Positions 8,275-16,454 of a DNA stretch of 64,000 nucleotides are shown here, piece by piece. The notes under the pieces are model-generated. The model had not been told where the DNA came from, made no database searches, and saw nothing but the letters and a program-made list of their open reading frames with translations. How positions within the stretch are numbered: the stretch's first letter is position 1; every line of letters starts with the position of its first letter. The position numbers and the translations under genes were made by a program. The stretch covers positions 1 through 64,000 of the forward strand of contig JAZLFM010000044.1 in assembly GCA_045615765.1 (NCBI GenBank), given 5' to 3'. Source of the DNA: UBA1715 sp045615765. Lineage in GTDB: Bacteria; Bacteroidota; Bacteroidia; Bacteroidales; UBA1715.

Positions 8275-9591
8275 CTATTTTAGTTTAAATCGTTGTTTTA
8301 TCTTATTCCAATCAATAAGCATTGCAAAGGTAGTGTAAAGAAATGGAAAAATCGGTATTTTATATCGAACAATTCCACCAATTACTGGTGTGGATATTCC
8401 AATCTCCCAAATAAGTACAAGAGAAAATATGCAACAAAACCATATAAGATTTTGAGTTTGTTTTTCAGGTTTCTTGAAAAATAGCAACATAGTCAGCATC
8501 AAGATGAATAATAATGCAGATTCAAAAGCAGGTAAAATTTGTAGCGGATTTTTTATCGCCCATAAGTATGGTAATGCAAGTCCATTCCAAATAGCTATAG
8601 GTGTCTCTTTTATAAAATTCCATGGAGTTGAGGTTATTTTTCCTATCGGTAAATAACTTCCTGCGTCATTCAGAATTGCCGTGTTTATGAAGTCGTTGCG
8701 CTTTCCTGCAAAAGATTCGAAGAATGGAATAGTATGAAGACAAAAATCCATAATCCCTAATAATAGTATGCCGAAACAGCATACACAACAATACACAATC
8801 CATGGACGGAAAATCCCTTTTTCTACTATGAAATATGCAACAATTGCAGGTAGAAATGCGACTAGCACATAGAGCTTTATTCCAAGTAATATTGTAATTC
8901 CTATCACGAGGCAGGTTATGCTTTTACAGGAGATTGCTTTACTTGTTGTGACCATTCCGTATAAAGCAAATCCGAGTCCAAGAACTACAATTACTTCTTT
9001 TAGCATTGCACTTGTCCATAATATGGATGATGGCATAAGAAAGACAAAAAGAAATATTGTTTTTGTGTGGGGGTAAATAAAACGTAATGCTTTGAAAATA
9101 AGAAAATAACCAAAGAAAGATATGAAGTCAGCAAAAACATAATGTACGCCAATATAGCCAAACGAAAAGAGCATAACAATCATGTTGGCTCGTATTATGG
9201 TGCGATTGTCAACAATGAATCCATAGTTGTAGAGTCTTGACCAATAGTCTGTTTGTTCAAAATATGGTGAGCTTGTATCAATTCCTAATAAGATTTTTAG
9301 GTAATCAAATATAGAGTCATGTATGGATGCAAATAAAATTTTTGCATCTCCGTAGTATTTTAGAATGTCGCAAATTTCAGTGTCGTTGACATAGTAAAAT
9401 GTGTAAATGATATATAAAAAAATAGAGGCAATGAGTTTTAAACCAAATGCGCTAAGTATTACAACTTTTGGTAATCCGTCGATGGAGAAAAATTTCCACT
9501 TCCAAATAATAAAAAGGAAGAATATAGCCCATACGATAGGAAGGATTATGCTCATTATGTAATTGTTTTTTGCAAGTATACTAAAAATCAT
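8275..9591 (-). CDS. Polytopic membrane protein, unknown function
   Basis: Has about ten hydrophobic segments over 438 residues and no recognised catalytic motif. Some features, such as long hydrophilic loops between helices and a short Arg/Lys-rich C-terminus, recall polysaccharide polymerase or glycosyltransferase-C-type proteins, but that is only a resemblance. An internal ATG at 9553-9555 (residue 13, MSIILPIVW) would give a more typical start right before the first helix. The gene is divergent from ubiE and its end lies two bases from the dehydrogenase start. Confidence 0.7.
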   Translation of the reverse strand: MIFSILAKNNYIMSIILPIVWAIFFLFIIWKWKFFSIDGLPKVVILSAFGLKLIASIFLYIIYTFYYVNDTEICDILKYYGDAKILFASIHDSIFDYLKILLGIDTSSPYFEQTDYWSRLYNYGFIVDNRTIIRANMIVMLFSFGYIGVHYVFADFISFFGYFLIFKALRFIYPHTKTIFLFVFLMPSSILWTSAMLKEVIVVLGLGFALYGMVTTSKAISCKSITCLVIGITILLGIKLYVLVAFLPAIVAYFIVEKGIFRPWIVYCCVCCFGILLLGIMDFCLHTIPFFESFAGKRNDFINTAILNDAGSYLPIGKITSTPWNFIKETPIAIWNGLALPYLWAIKNPLQILPAFESALLFILMLTMLLFFKKPEKQTQNLIWFCCIFSLVLIWEIGISTPVIGGIVRYKIPIFPFLYTTFAMLIDWNKIKQRFKLK

Positions 9592-9646
9592 TGACTAAGA
9601 GAAACGATTTTCTTGTTGCGATACTCGTTGCTCTATGCTAAATTTC

Positions 9647-9654
9647 TATATTTG
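9647..9654 (+). promoter_or_regulatory. Bacteroidetes -7 element upstream of ubiE
   Basis: TATATTTG matches TAnnTTTG exactly and predicts a transcript start near 9660, before the ATG at 9674. It lies downstream of an in-frame ATG at 9635, which argues that the upstream ATG is not used. The -33 element is weak (GTTG at a 16-base distance). Confidence 0.5.
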
Positions 9655-9673
9655 CGACAGTAATGAGACAACG

Positions 9674-10396
9674 ATGACAATTCCATATAAAAATTCGGAA
9701 AAGAGTAAAAAGGGGCAGATTATAGATATGTTCAATAATATTGCATATCGCTATGATTTTTTGAATCATGCTCTTTCTATGAATATAGACAAAATTTGGA
9801 GAAACAAGGCAATAAAAGCATTGCGTTCATTGCAACCAGAAATATTGTTGGATGTGGCAACGGGCACTGCTGATTTTGCAATTCTATCGGCAAAAAAACT
9901 ACAGACGAAAAAGATTGTAGGAATAGATATTTCCGACAAGATGTTGGAAATAGGAAAAGAAAAAGTTGCTCGTCAAAATTTGGATACACAAATAACTTTA
10001 CAACTTGCAGATAGTGAAGCTCTCCCTTTTGCAGATGATTCTTTCGATGCAATTACGGTGGGATTTGGTGTTAGAAATTTTGAGGATTTACAAAAAGGTT
10101 TACAAGAAATGCGTCGCGTTTTGAAACCTAATGGTATAGCTGCAATTCTTGAATTTTCAATGCCTGAACATTTTCCAATAAAACAATTGTATTCCTTTTA
10201 TTTTAAACGTATTCTGCCGATGATTGGCAAATTGTTTTCGAAAGATTACGATGCTTATTATTATCTGTTCAATTCTGTTCAGGAATTCCCTTATGGTCAG
10301 AAATTCGTTGATGAAGCAACAAAAGCAGGTTTTACAAATACGAAAGTGACGAAACTTTCGTTTGGAATTGCAAGTCTATATATTTGTACAAAATAA
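9674..10396 (+). CDS. ubiE: Demethylmenaquinone methyltransferase
   Basis: SAM-dependent C-methyltransferase for the last step of menaquinone synthesis (UbiE/MenG family). I chose ATG 9674 (MTIPYK), giving 240 residues. The 13-residue extension from 9635 is not typical, and a promoter-like element falls inside it. The segment MFNNIAYRYDFLNH and the SAM motif DVATGTADFA identify the family; GFGVRNFED is the second signature. The next gene is porT, a pairing I recall in other Bacteroidetes. Confidence 0.95.
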   Translation: MTIPYKNSEKSKKGQIIDMFNNIAYRYDFLNHALSMNIDKIWRNKAIKALRSLQPEILLDVATGTADFAILSAKKLQTKKIVGIDISDKMLEIGKEKVARQNLDTQITLQLADSEALPFADDSFDAITVGFGVRNFEDLQKGLQEMRRVLKPNGIAAILEFSMPEHFPIKQLYSFYFKRILPMIGKLFSKDYDAYYYLFNSVQEFPYGQKFVDEATKAGFTNTKVTKLSFGIASLYICTK

Positions 10397-10403
10397 TAGT
10401 TTT

Positions 10404-11129
10404 TTGAAGAAGTTTGTTTCTATCGTATTGTTAGTGTTGTTTGTTTCGCAAGTTTTTGCGCAACAAAAGAAGATTCTGCACGATCAATCGTACGATAAAA
10501 AATTGTTTCATCTTGGTTTTACGCTGGGGACCAACCAAATGAATTATCGTATATTCCCAGATTCCACCTTGTTGTTTACTGGCTTGGCTGATTCTGTTTA
10601 TCGTGTTGAATCGCATGGTATGGTTGGTATAGATTTGGGAATTATTAGCGAACTTCGTATGGGAGATTATTTATCGCTTCGTTTTCTTCCGGGGTTGCTT
10701 TTTGGACAGCGTAACTTGGTGTACCAACTCCGTAGAAAAGGCTCTCCGCGTTTCGAACCTGAATTTAAGGAATATGAGATGAAGGTCTCTAGTATCTATA
10801 TCGATGCTCCGCTATTACTGAAATTTAAAGCACAAAGAATTAATAACTACCGCCCATATATAATTGGTGGCGCAGCTCTTCGCTATGATCTTGATACCAA
10901 GCGTATAGGGAAAAACAATGATGACTATACGATAAATCAGTGTCCGCTTGACTATTTCTATGAGTTCGGTTTTGGAATTGATTTTTTTCTTGTGTATTTC
11001 AAATTTGCAGCAGAATTTAAATATAGCTTTGGTATGAGAAACATTCTTCGTGCCGAACCTACCGAATATTGTACTGTTATGAATGGACTAAAAAGTCGTA
11101 TGTTCATTCTTTCATTTCATTTTGAATAA
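10404..11129 (+). CDS. porT: PorT/SprT-like T9SS outer-membrane protein
   Basis: Likely a beta-barrel outer-membrane component of the type IX secretion system. I chose TTG at 10404, because from there the protein begins with a normal signal peptide (KKFVSIVLLVLFVSQ, cleavage near VFA/QQ) and lies 7 bases after the ubiE stop. A TTG at 10362 would overlap ubiE and spoil the signal. The mature protein has alternating polar and aromatic strands and ends in FHFE, a barrel-like C-terminal strand. The assignment rests on barrel character, size (~240 residues) and the ubiE neighbour. Confidence 0.8.
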   Translation: MKKFVSIVLLVLFVSQVFAQQKKILHDQSYDKKLFHLGFTLGTNQMNYRIFPDSTLLFTGLADSVYRVESHGMVGIDLGIISELRMGDYLSLRFLPGLLFGQRNLVYQLRRKGSPRFEPEFKEYEMKVSSIYIDAPLLLKFKAQRINNYRPYIIGGAALRYDLDTKRIGKNNDDYTINQCPLDYFYEFGFGIDFFLVYFKFAAEFKYSFGMRNILRAEPTEYCTVMNGLKSRMFILSFHFE

Positions 11130-11131
11130 AT

Positions 11132-12676
11132 ATGCCACAAATAGTATCTATACAAGTATCGCCTAAAATTGCAGTGAATGATTTTTTGCTAAAGAAGACA
11201 GTAGCAGAAAAGTTATCGTTACCAATTGGTGATATTCATGAAATGCGTATTACAAAGCGCTCTATAGATGCACGTTCGCGTAATATTAAAATAAACTTGA
11301 CCTTACTTGTGGCATGTGGCGAAGAACAAGTAGTTCCAAAAGAAGAATTGATTTTTGAAAAACGCGATGTCTCTTTGCGTCCGGAAGTGCATATTATAGG
11401 AGCAGGACCTGCAGGATTGTTTGCTGCACTTCGTCTGATAGAATTGAACTATAAGCCTATCGTTTTAGAGCAAGGGAAAAATGTTTCGGAAAGGAAACGT
11501 GATATAGCTCGTTTGAATCTAAATCAGGGTTGCAATCCGCTTTCGAACTATTGTTTTGGTGAAGGTGGTGCGGGAACTTTTTCAGATGGTAAATTATATA
11601 CACGCTCAAAGAAAAAAGGCGACAATAGGAGAGTGTTGGAGTTGTTTGTGATTCATGGTGCAAAATCTTCAATTCTCGTAGATGCGCATCCACATATCGG
11701 TTCCGATAAGTTGCCTGATGTTATTGCTAATATGAGAAATACCATCATTGAATGTGGTGGCGAAGTTCATTTTTCAAAACAAGTTGTTGATTTTGAAATA
11801 ACAGGCAATAAAATAACTAAGTTGGTTTGTGCCGATGAGGTTATTTCTGTTAATACTGTTGTTCTTGCAATGGGACATTCTGCTCGTCCGTTGTATTATG
11901 CTCTACATAATGCAGGAGTAGAGTTGGAGGCAAAAGCTTGTGCTATGGGTGTACGTGTGGAACATCCACAGGACATGATTGACCATATTCAATATCATGG
12001 AAATGTAATGAAAGAATTACCTGCTGCTTCATATTCTCTTGTTCATCAGGTAGATGGACGAGGCGTGTATTCTTTCTGTATGTGTCCAGGTGGTATAATA
12101 GTGCCTTCTATGACAGCCGAAAATCAAACTGTAGTGAATGGTATGTCAAACTCTCGAAGAAATTCTCCATACGCAAATTCTGGAATGGTTGTTGAATTAC
12201 AAGTGTCTGATTTCGCTGATTTTAAGGAATTTGGAGAATTAGCTGGATTGAAATTTCAGGAACACTTTGAACAATTAGCTTATCAAAATGGGGGAAGAAA
12301 TCAAGTTGCTCCAGCACAACGAATTTCTGATTTTGTACGCGGAAAAATTTCGTCTTCTCTGTCTGAGACTACATATATTCCAGGTATTGTAAGTTCTCCA
12401 ATGCATTTTTGGATGCCGGAATCTATCTCTAAACGATTGCAAGAAGGATTGAAATTTTTTGATAGGCAAATGCATGGTTTTGCAAGTTCCGAAGGAAAAA
12501 TTGTCGGTGTAGAATCTCGGTCTTCTTCTCCAGTTAGAATTCCTCGAAATCCAGAAACATTAGCGCATATTCGCATCGAAAATTTATTCCCTTGTGGAGA
12601 AGGTGCAGGGTATGCTGGTGGAATTGTTTCCTCTGCAATTGATGGTATGCTTGCGGCAGAACATATTGCTAGATAA
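11132..12676 (+). CDS. FAD-dependent dehydrogenase (uncharacterised, COG2509-like)
   Basis: A 514-residue flavoprotein. Residues 1-85 form a small N-terminal domain. The FAD dinucleotide motif IIGAGPAGLFAA is near residue 90. GEGGAGTFSDGKL near residue 145 is characteristic of this family, and FPCGEGAGYAGG near the end completes the flavin site. The substrate is unknown in the family. It starts two bases after porT, in line with ubiE-porT. An unrelated redox role is more likely than a T9SS role. Confidence 0.85.
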   Translation: MPQIVSIQVSPKIAVNDFLLKKTVAEKLSLPIGDIHEMRITKRSIDARSRNIKINLTLLVACGEEQVVPKEELIFEKRDVSLRPEVHIIGAGPAGLFAALRLIELNYKPIVLEQGKNVSERKRDIARLNLNQGCNPLSNYCFGEGGAGTFSDGKLYTRSKKKGDNRRVLELFVIHGAKSSILVDAHPHIGSDKLPDVIANMRNTIIECGGEVHFSKQVVDFEITGNKITKLVCADEVISVNTVVLAMGHSARPLYYALHNAGVELEAKACAMGVRVEHPQDMIDHIQYHGNVMKELPAASYSLVHQVDGRGVYSFCMCPGGIIVPSMTAENQTVVNGMSNSRRNSPYANSGMVVELQVSDFADFKEFGELAGLKFQEHFEQLAYQNGGRNQVAPAQRISDFVRGKISSSLSETTYIPGIVSSPMHFWMPESISKRLQEGLKFFDRQMHGFASSEGKIVGVESRSSSPVRIPRNPETLAHIRIENLFPCGEGAGYAGGIVSSAIDGMLAAEHIAR

Positions 12677-12774
12677 TAATTCCATTATAAAAGACGATGA
12701 ATGTTTCGTCTTAAAAAAATCAAAAAAATACGAAAATAAATTTTAGTGTGCAGAGATATCGCTCACATGGTGCC

Positions 12775-12782
12775 TACTTTTG
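12775..12782 (+). promoter_or_regulatory. Bacteroidetes -7 element upstream of the sigma factor gene
   Basis: TACTTTTG matches TAnnTTTG exactly and predicts a transcript start about 34 bases before the ATG at 12822. No TTTG is seen at the -33 position, so the promoter may need an activator or be an imperfect match. Confidence 0.45.
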
Positions 12783-12821
12783 TCCTGTAATTGAGTCACT
12801 AACCTTTAAAACGAAGAAAGT

Positions 12822-13535
12822 ATGGCAAAAAGAACATTGCAAGCACAAAAGTCGGTATTGGAAATCTACAAACATGAAATTCGAAATTGTAATCCAATTT
12901 CTTGGGAAGAAGAACAACAGTTAGGTTTGTTGATTTTAAATGGTAATTCTGCCGCTAAAAACAAACTGATACAGGCAAATCTGTATTTCGCTTGGGATGC
13001 GGCAAAACACTATAATTATAGCACAATTCCTTTTGAAGATCTTCTTGAAGCTGCAAATCTTGGATTATGCAGAGCAGCAGAGCGTTTTGATGTTCGATTT
13101 GGTAATCGTTTTTTAACATACGCAAGCCATTGGATAGAACGTGAATTAAAGGATTTGTTGCGTCGTGAGAGAAAGGGGAGTTGTTCGCAGAATGCCGATG
13201 GAGAATATAAACAATATGTTTCGTTCGATGCTGTTTCTGAAGATAGTGATGGAATAAGTTATGATAGAATAATGGCTCGTGAATCAGTCGAGATGGAAGA
13301 TATGTATGCTTTTGATTATGATAGCAATTATCTCTATCAAGCACTCCGTAGTTTAACTGTAGAAGAAAACGAAATCGTGACTCGTTACTTTGGATTGTTT
13401 GGTCAACAACCTGAGACAATGGAAAGTATTGCGAAATCTTTTGGCGTAAGTCGTCAATCAATAAACCAACGCTTGACTCGCATCTATAAATTGATTCGAA
13501 ATCGTATGCCTGCAGAATGTAATACTGCTGCGTAG
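12822..13535 (+). CDS. RNA polymerase sigma-70 family factor
   Basis: Alternative sigma factor of 237 residues. Residues ~50-120 hold region 2, including DLLEAANLGLCRAAERFD and the FLTYASHWIERE helix that contacts the -10/-7 element. Region 4 (residues ~180-230) has a helix-turn-helix around MESIAKSFGVSRQSINQRL. Region 1.1 is absent and the link between regions 2 and 4 is an acidic 50-residue stretch with little sign of region 3. It is too large and too RpoD-like for an ECF factor. No anti-sigma gene is adjacent. Its regulon is unknown. Confidence 0.9.
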   Translation: MAKRTLQAQKSVLEIYKHEIRNCNPISWEEEQQLGLLILNGNSAAKNKLIQANLYFAWDAAKHYNYSTIPFEDLLEAANLGLCRAAERFDVRFGNRFLTYASHWIERELKDLLRRERKGSCSQNADGEYKQYVSFDAVSEDSDGISYDRIMARESVEMEDMYAFDYDSNYLYQALRSLTVEENEIVTRYFGLFGQQPETMESIAKSFGVSRQSINQRLTRIYKLIRNRMPAECNTAA

Positions 13536-13550
13536 TTGTTACCATCAGAA

Positions 13551-13582
13551 AAGGGGAGAAATTGTCTCCCCTTTGTTTTTTT
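13551..13582 (+). terminator. Terminator after the sigma factor gene
   Basis: A 9-base-pair stem, AAGGGGAGA (13551-13559) with its complement at 13565-13573, is followed by TGTTTTTTT. It is a standard Rho-independent terminator for the plus strand. Confidence 0.85.
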
Positions 13583-13583
13583 A

Positions 13584-13591
13584 TATATTTG
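13584..13591 (+). promoter_or_regulatory. Bacteroidetes -7 element upstream of the NifX-like gene
   Basis: TATATTTG matches TAnnTTTG, directly after the preceding terminator and 16 bases before the ATG at 13607. There is no TTTG at a proper -33 distance. Confidence 0.4.
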
Positions 13592-13606
13592 TAAAAAAAA
13601 TAGAAT

Positions 13607-13957
13607 ATGAAAATTGCGGTGCCAACAGCACAAGGAATGGTCGATAGTCATTTCGGACATTGTGCGTATTTTACCATCTATGAATTGGATGAGCAAAAAA
13701 ATATTTTAGGAAAACTTGAATTGCCTTCTCCTCAAGGATGTGGTTGTAAGTCGGGAATAGCTCCTATGTTGCGTGAACTCGGTGTCTCTGTTATGTTAGC
13801 AGGAAATATGGGTGATGGTGCAATAGCAGTACTCGCTCAAAATAATATTTCGGTTATTCGTGGTTGTAGCGGTGCAATAGATGATGTTGTTTCTGATTAT
13901 ATTGCAGGTAAGCTTGTTGATAACCAGATTGTTTGTAGTCACGAATGTCATAAATAA
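13607..13957 (+). CDS. NifX/NifB-associated (dinitrogenase iron-molybdenum cofactor) family protein
   Basis: A 116-residue single-domain protein of the family that binds iron-sulfur or iron-molybdenum cluster precursors in NifX/NafY. It also occurs widely in non-diazotrophic anaerobes. The opening KIAVPTAQG and the HFGHCAYF segment are typical. Cysteines in GCGCKSG (~residue 45), RGCSGA (~85) and the C-terminal CSHECHK could bind metal. No nitrogenase gene is nearby, so a general metal-cluster role is likelier than nitrogen fixation. Its stop overlaps the next start (TAATG). Confidence 0.85.
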   Translation: MKIAVPTAQGMVDSHFGHCAYFTIYELDEQKNILGKLELPSPQGCGCKSGIAPMLRELGVSVMLAGNMGDGAIAVLAQNNISVIRGCSGAIDDVVSDYIAGKLVDNQIVCSHECHK

Positions 13958-14436
13958 TGAAGCACACTACACTTTGTTATCTTGAAAAAGATGGTTGTTA
14001 TTTGATGTTGCATCGCACAAAGAAAGCGAATGATATCAATCACGATAAATGGATAGGCGTTGGCGGAAAGTTTGAAAAGGGTGAAACTCCGGAACAATGT
14101 ATGTTACGCGAAGTTTGGGAAGAAACAGGTTTCACCGTTACAAAATGGAAATATCGTGGCATTGTAACATTCTATCTTGATGATATGGAAGGCGAGGTAA
14201 TGCATTTGTTTACTTGCTTGGAATGGAATGGTACGCAAAAAGAGTGTGACGAAGGAGATTTAGCATGGATAAAAAAAGAAAAACTTGCAGAATTACCAAT
14301 GTGGGAAGGTGATGCGATTTTTCTTAAATTGGTAAATGACATAGATGAGCCATTCTTTAATTTGAAATTGGTTTACCACGGAGAAAAACTGATGTCAGCA
14401 GAAAAAGATTCTGTTCAGTTAATCACTAATCACTAA
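13957..14436 (+). CDS. Nudix hydrolase (MutT-like)
   Basis: Hydrolyses nucleoside diphosphate-linked compounds, possibly 8-oxo-dGTP. The Nudix box GKFEKGETPEQC...REVWEETGF at about residues 37-59 has all catalytic residues of Gx5Ex7REUxEExGU. Residues after ~150 are poorly conserved in appearance, and the last codons (ITNH) and the stop are made by a seven-base tandem repeat. Its ATG overlaps the NifX-like stop. The exact substrate cannot be assigned. Confidence 0.9.
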   Translation: MKHTTLCYLEKDGCYLMLHRTKKANDINHDKWIGVGGKFEKGETPEQCMLREVWEETGFTVTKWKYRGIVTFYLDDMEGEVMHLFTCLEWNGTQKECDEGDLAWIKKEKLAELPMWEGDAIFLKLVNDIDEPFFNLKLVYHGEKLMSAEKDSVQLITNH

Positions 14437-14441
14437 TCACT
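14421..14441. repeat. Three tandem copies of a 7-base unit across the Nudix stop codon
   Basis: AATCACT occurs three times head to tail from 14421 to 14441. The TAA stop of the Nudix gene (14434-14436) lies within it and the next start is at 14446. A unit gain or loss would shift the reading frame at the C-terminus and change the gap to the radical SAM gene. Confidence 0.9.
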
Positions 14442-14445
14442 TACT

Positions 14446-15387
14446 ATGTATAGTTGGGGCGACAATCGACGATTTAATTCTTATAAACGATTTCTTTTGG
14501 AACGTTTTGGTGGCAGAATGCAAAAATTGACATTGAATGCAGGTTTTACTTGCCCTAATCGTGATGGTAGTATTGGTGTCGGAGGCTGTACCTATTGTGT
14601 GAATGATGCATTTAATCCTTCATATTGTGATGTGCGGAAATCTGTACGCCAACAGTTGGACGAAGGAATAGAATTTCATCAAAATAGATATCGTCGTGCA
14701 GACGGATATTTAGCATACTTTCAAGCATATTCCAATACGTATTCGTCATTGGAAAAAATGAAAGAAATTTATGCACCAGCAATAGAGCATCCGTTAATTA
14801 AAGGAATTGTTGTAGGTACACGTCCTGATTGTATTGATGAACAAAAATTGGAGTTTTTTGCCGATCTACAAAAGACAATGTTTGTATCTATAGAATATGG
14901 GGTGGAATCTTGTTTTGATGAAACCTTAGCTCGAATCAATCGTGGACATACATTTCAGCAAGCTGTAGATGCTTTTACACTTACAAAACAGTACGGTATT
15001 CATACTGCGGGACATTTTATGTTTGGTTTGCCTGGTGAAAATCCAGAGAAATGGTTGGAAGCTGTTCGTCTAATGAATGCGTTGCCAATGGATGGGATAA
15101 AATTCCATCAACTACAGTTGATTCGTGATACAAAGATGGAAAAGGAATATTATGAGAAGAAAGAAGATTTTTATCCGTTTACTATGGATAACTATATTCC
15201 TTTTATTGTTGATATTACAGAGAAACTAAATCCTCATTTTGTTGTTGAACGTTTTGCTGGCGAAGTTCCGCCACGTTTCTTGCGTGAAAATACATGGGGA
15301 TTGACTCGTTATGATGTTGTGTTGCAACGAATAGAGAAAGAACTTACAACAAGAGATAGTTGGCAAGGCAAATTTTATACGAAATAA
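14446..15387 (+). CDS. TIGR01212-type radical SAM protein (YhcC-like)
   Basis: A 313-residue radical SAM protein. The cluster-binding cysteines are at 36, 48 and 51 (CPNRDGSIGVGGCTYC), a spacing of Cx11CxxC that marks the TIGR01212/YhcC group rather than the usual Cx3Cx2C. The motif GTRPDC and the repeated GRPGE-like segment HFMFGLPGE also fit. The reaction of the group is not established. It is the last gene of a short plus-strand series and ends at a shared bidirectional terminator. Confidence 0.9.
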   Translation: MYSWGDNRRFNSYKRFLLERFGGRMQKLTLNAGFTCPNRDGSIGVGGCTYCVNDAFNPSYCDVRKSVRQQLDEGIEFHQNRYRRADGYLAYFQAYSNTYSSLEKMKEIYAPAIEHPLIKGIVVGTRPDCIDEQKLEFFADLQKTMFVSIEYGVESCFDETLARINRGHTFQQAVDAFTLTKQYGIHTAGHFMFGLPGENPEKWLEAVRLMNALPMDGIKFHQLQLIRDTKMEKEYYEKKEDFYPFTMDNYIPFIVDITEKLNPHFVVERFAGEVPPRFLRENTWGLTRYDVVLQRIEKELTTRDSWQGKFYTK

Positions 15388-15428
15388 AAAACGCAGAACC
15401 AAATTTTTGATTCTGCGTTTCTTTATGT
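15387..15428. terminator. Bidirectional terminator between radical SAM and GH130 genes
   Basis: A 10-base-pair stem AAACGCAGAA (15389-15398) with 15411-15420 is flanked by A-run and T-run sequence. It can end both convergent transcripts. Confidence 0.8.
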
Positions 15429-15440
15429 TTCAATTATTGA

Positions 15441-16430
15441 TTAAAAAACTTCAGAGTTCTTTTTCATATAATCTATAAGTTCATCAACTTGACAGAAAGC
15501 CAATGCTGTGAATGTGTCAGCTGCACCATAATAGATACAAATACGTCCAGTTGCTGCATCGTATAAGTTAGCGCATGGGAATGTTACATTAGGAACAAAA
15601 CCACGAGTTTCGTAGTCAACTTCTGGTGTTAGTAAATAGTCGCGAGTTCTGTAAAGAACTTTTGAAGGATTATTAATATCCAAAAGAACTGCACCATAGC
15701 TATAAACATAACCATTGCAAGTGCTTGATACACCATGGTAGAACAACAACCAACCTTCAGTAGTTTCGATAGGAACAGGTCCTGCACCAACTTTCATGCC
15801 TTGCCACCAACCTTGTCCGCCGTTAGTCATTACTAATTTGTGATGACCCCAATGTTCCATATCTGGACTTTCACTAATGTATATGTTTCCAAAAGGAGTA
15901 TGTCCTGTATCACTTGGACGGCTTAACAACATATATTTTCCGTTAATTTTTCTTGGGAACAAAACACCATTACGGTTGTATGGCATCAATGGATTTGGCA
16001 TTCTTACGAATGTTTTAAAATCTGTTGTATAACCTAAACCAATTGAAGGGCCTTTCATATCGTCACACCAAGTAACGAAATATTTATCTTCGATTTTTAC
16101 CACGCGTGGATCGTATGCATAGCTTGTTGGATTAGGAGTTCCATCTGGATTTACCCATTGGATAGGTTCTGGGTTCAATTCTATGTTGATACCGTCTTTA
16201 CTAAATCCAGAAAAAAGAGTAGCACGACCATTGCGTTGGTCGCCACGGAAAACTCCGGCAAAAGCTCCATTAAATGGAACTACAGCACTATTGTAAACTC
16301 GACCTGCTGTTGGTATTGGATTCCAATCGATGATAGGGTTTTTGCTATAACGCCAAAGAATGTCTTTGCATCCTGCTGGTTTTTCTTCCCATGGAATATT
16401 TGGAAGATTATTACCGATAATAGTTGCCAT
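15441..16430 (-). CDS. GH130 beta-1,4-mannoside phosphorylase
   Basis: Cytoplasmic phosphorylase that splits beta-1,4-mannosides with inorganic phosphate to give mannose 1-phosphate. There is no signal peptide. The GH130 core is recognised by FRGDQRNGRATLFSG near residue 61 and YAYDPRV with the catalytic Asp at residue 107. At 329 residues it is nearer the shorter mannooligosaccharide phosphorylases than the ~390-residue mannosylglucose phosphorylases. It follows a GPH transporter and two GH5 enzymes, which fits a mannan pathway. The preferred acceptor (glucose, mannose or GlcNAc) is not visible. Confidence 0.9.
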   Translation of the reverse strand: MATIIGNNLPNIPWEEKPAGCKDILWRYSKNPIIDWNPIPTAGRVYNSAVVPFNGAFAGVFRGDQRNGRATLFSGFSKDGINIELNPEPIQWVNPDGTPNPTSYAYDPRVVKIEDKYFVTWCDDMKGPSIGLGYTTDFKTFVRMPNPLMPYNRNGVLFPRKINGKYMLLSRPSDTGHTPFGNIYISESPDMEHWGHHKLVMTNGGQGWWQGMKVGAGPVPIETTEGWLLFYHGVSSTCNGYVYSYGAVLLDINNPSKVLYRTRDYLLTPEVDYETRGFVPNVTFPCANLYDAATGRICIYYGAADTFTALAFCQVDELIDYMKKNSEVF

Positions 16431-16454
16431 AATATAATTTTTAAGAATTTCGTA

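Noticed and set aside
12691..12712. Hairpin after the FAD dehydrogenase gene (7-base-pair stem)
   Set aside because: On the coding strand it is followed by an A run, not a T run, so it is not a typical terminator; kept only as a note.
12955..13545. 196-codon minus-strand frame over the sigma factor gene
   Set aside because: Antisense of a recognised sigma factor; no signal, domain or plausible start context.
13607..13957. NifX-like gene as a sign of nitrogen fixation
   Set aside because: No nif structural or assembly gene is in the window and the family is common in non-fixing anaerobes.
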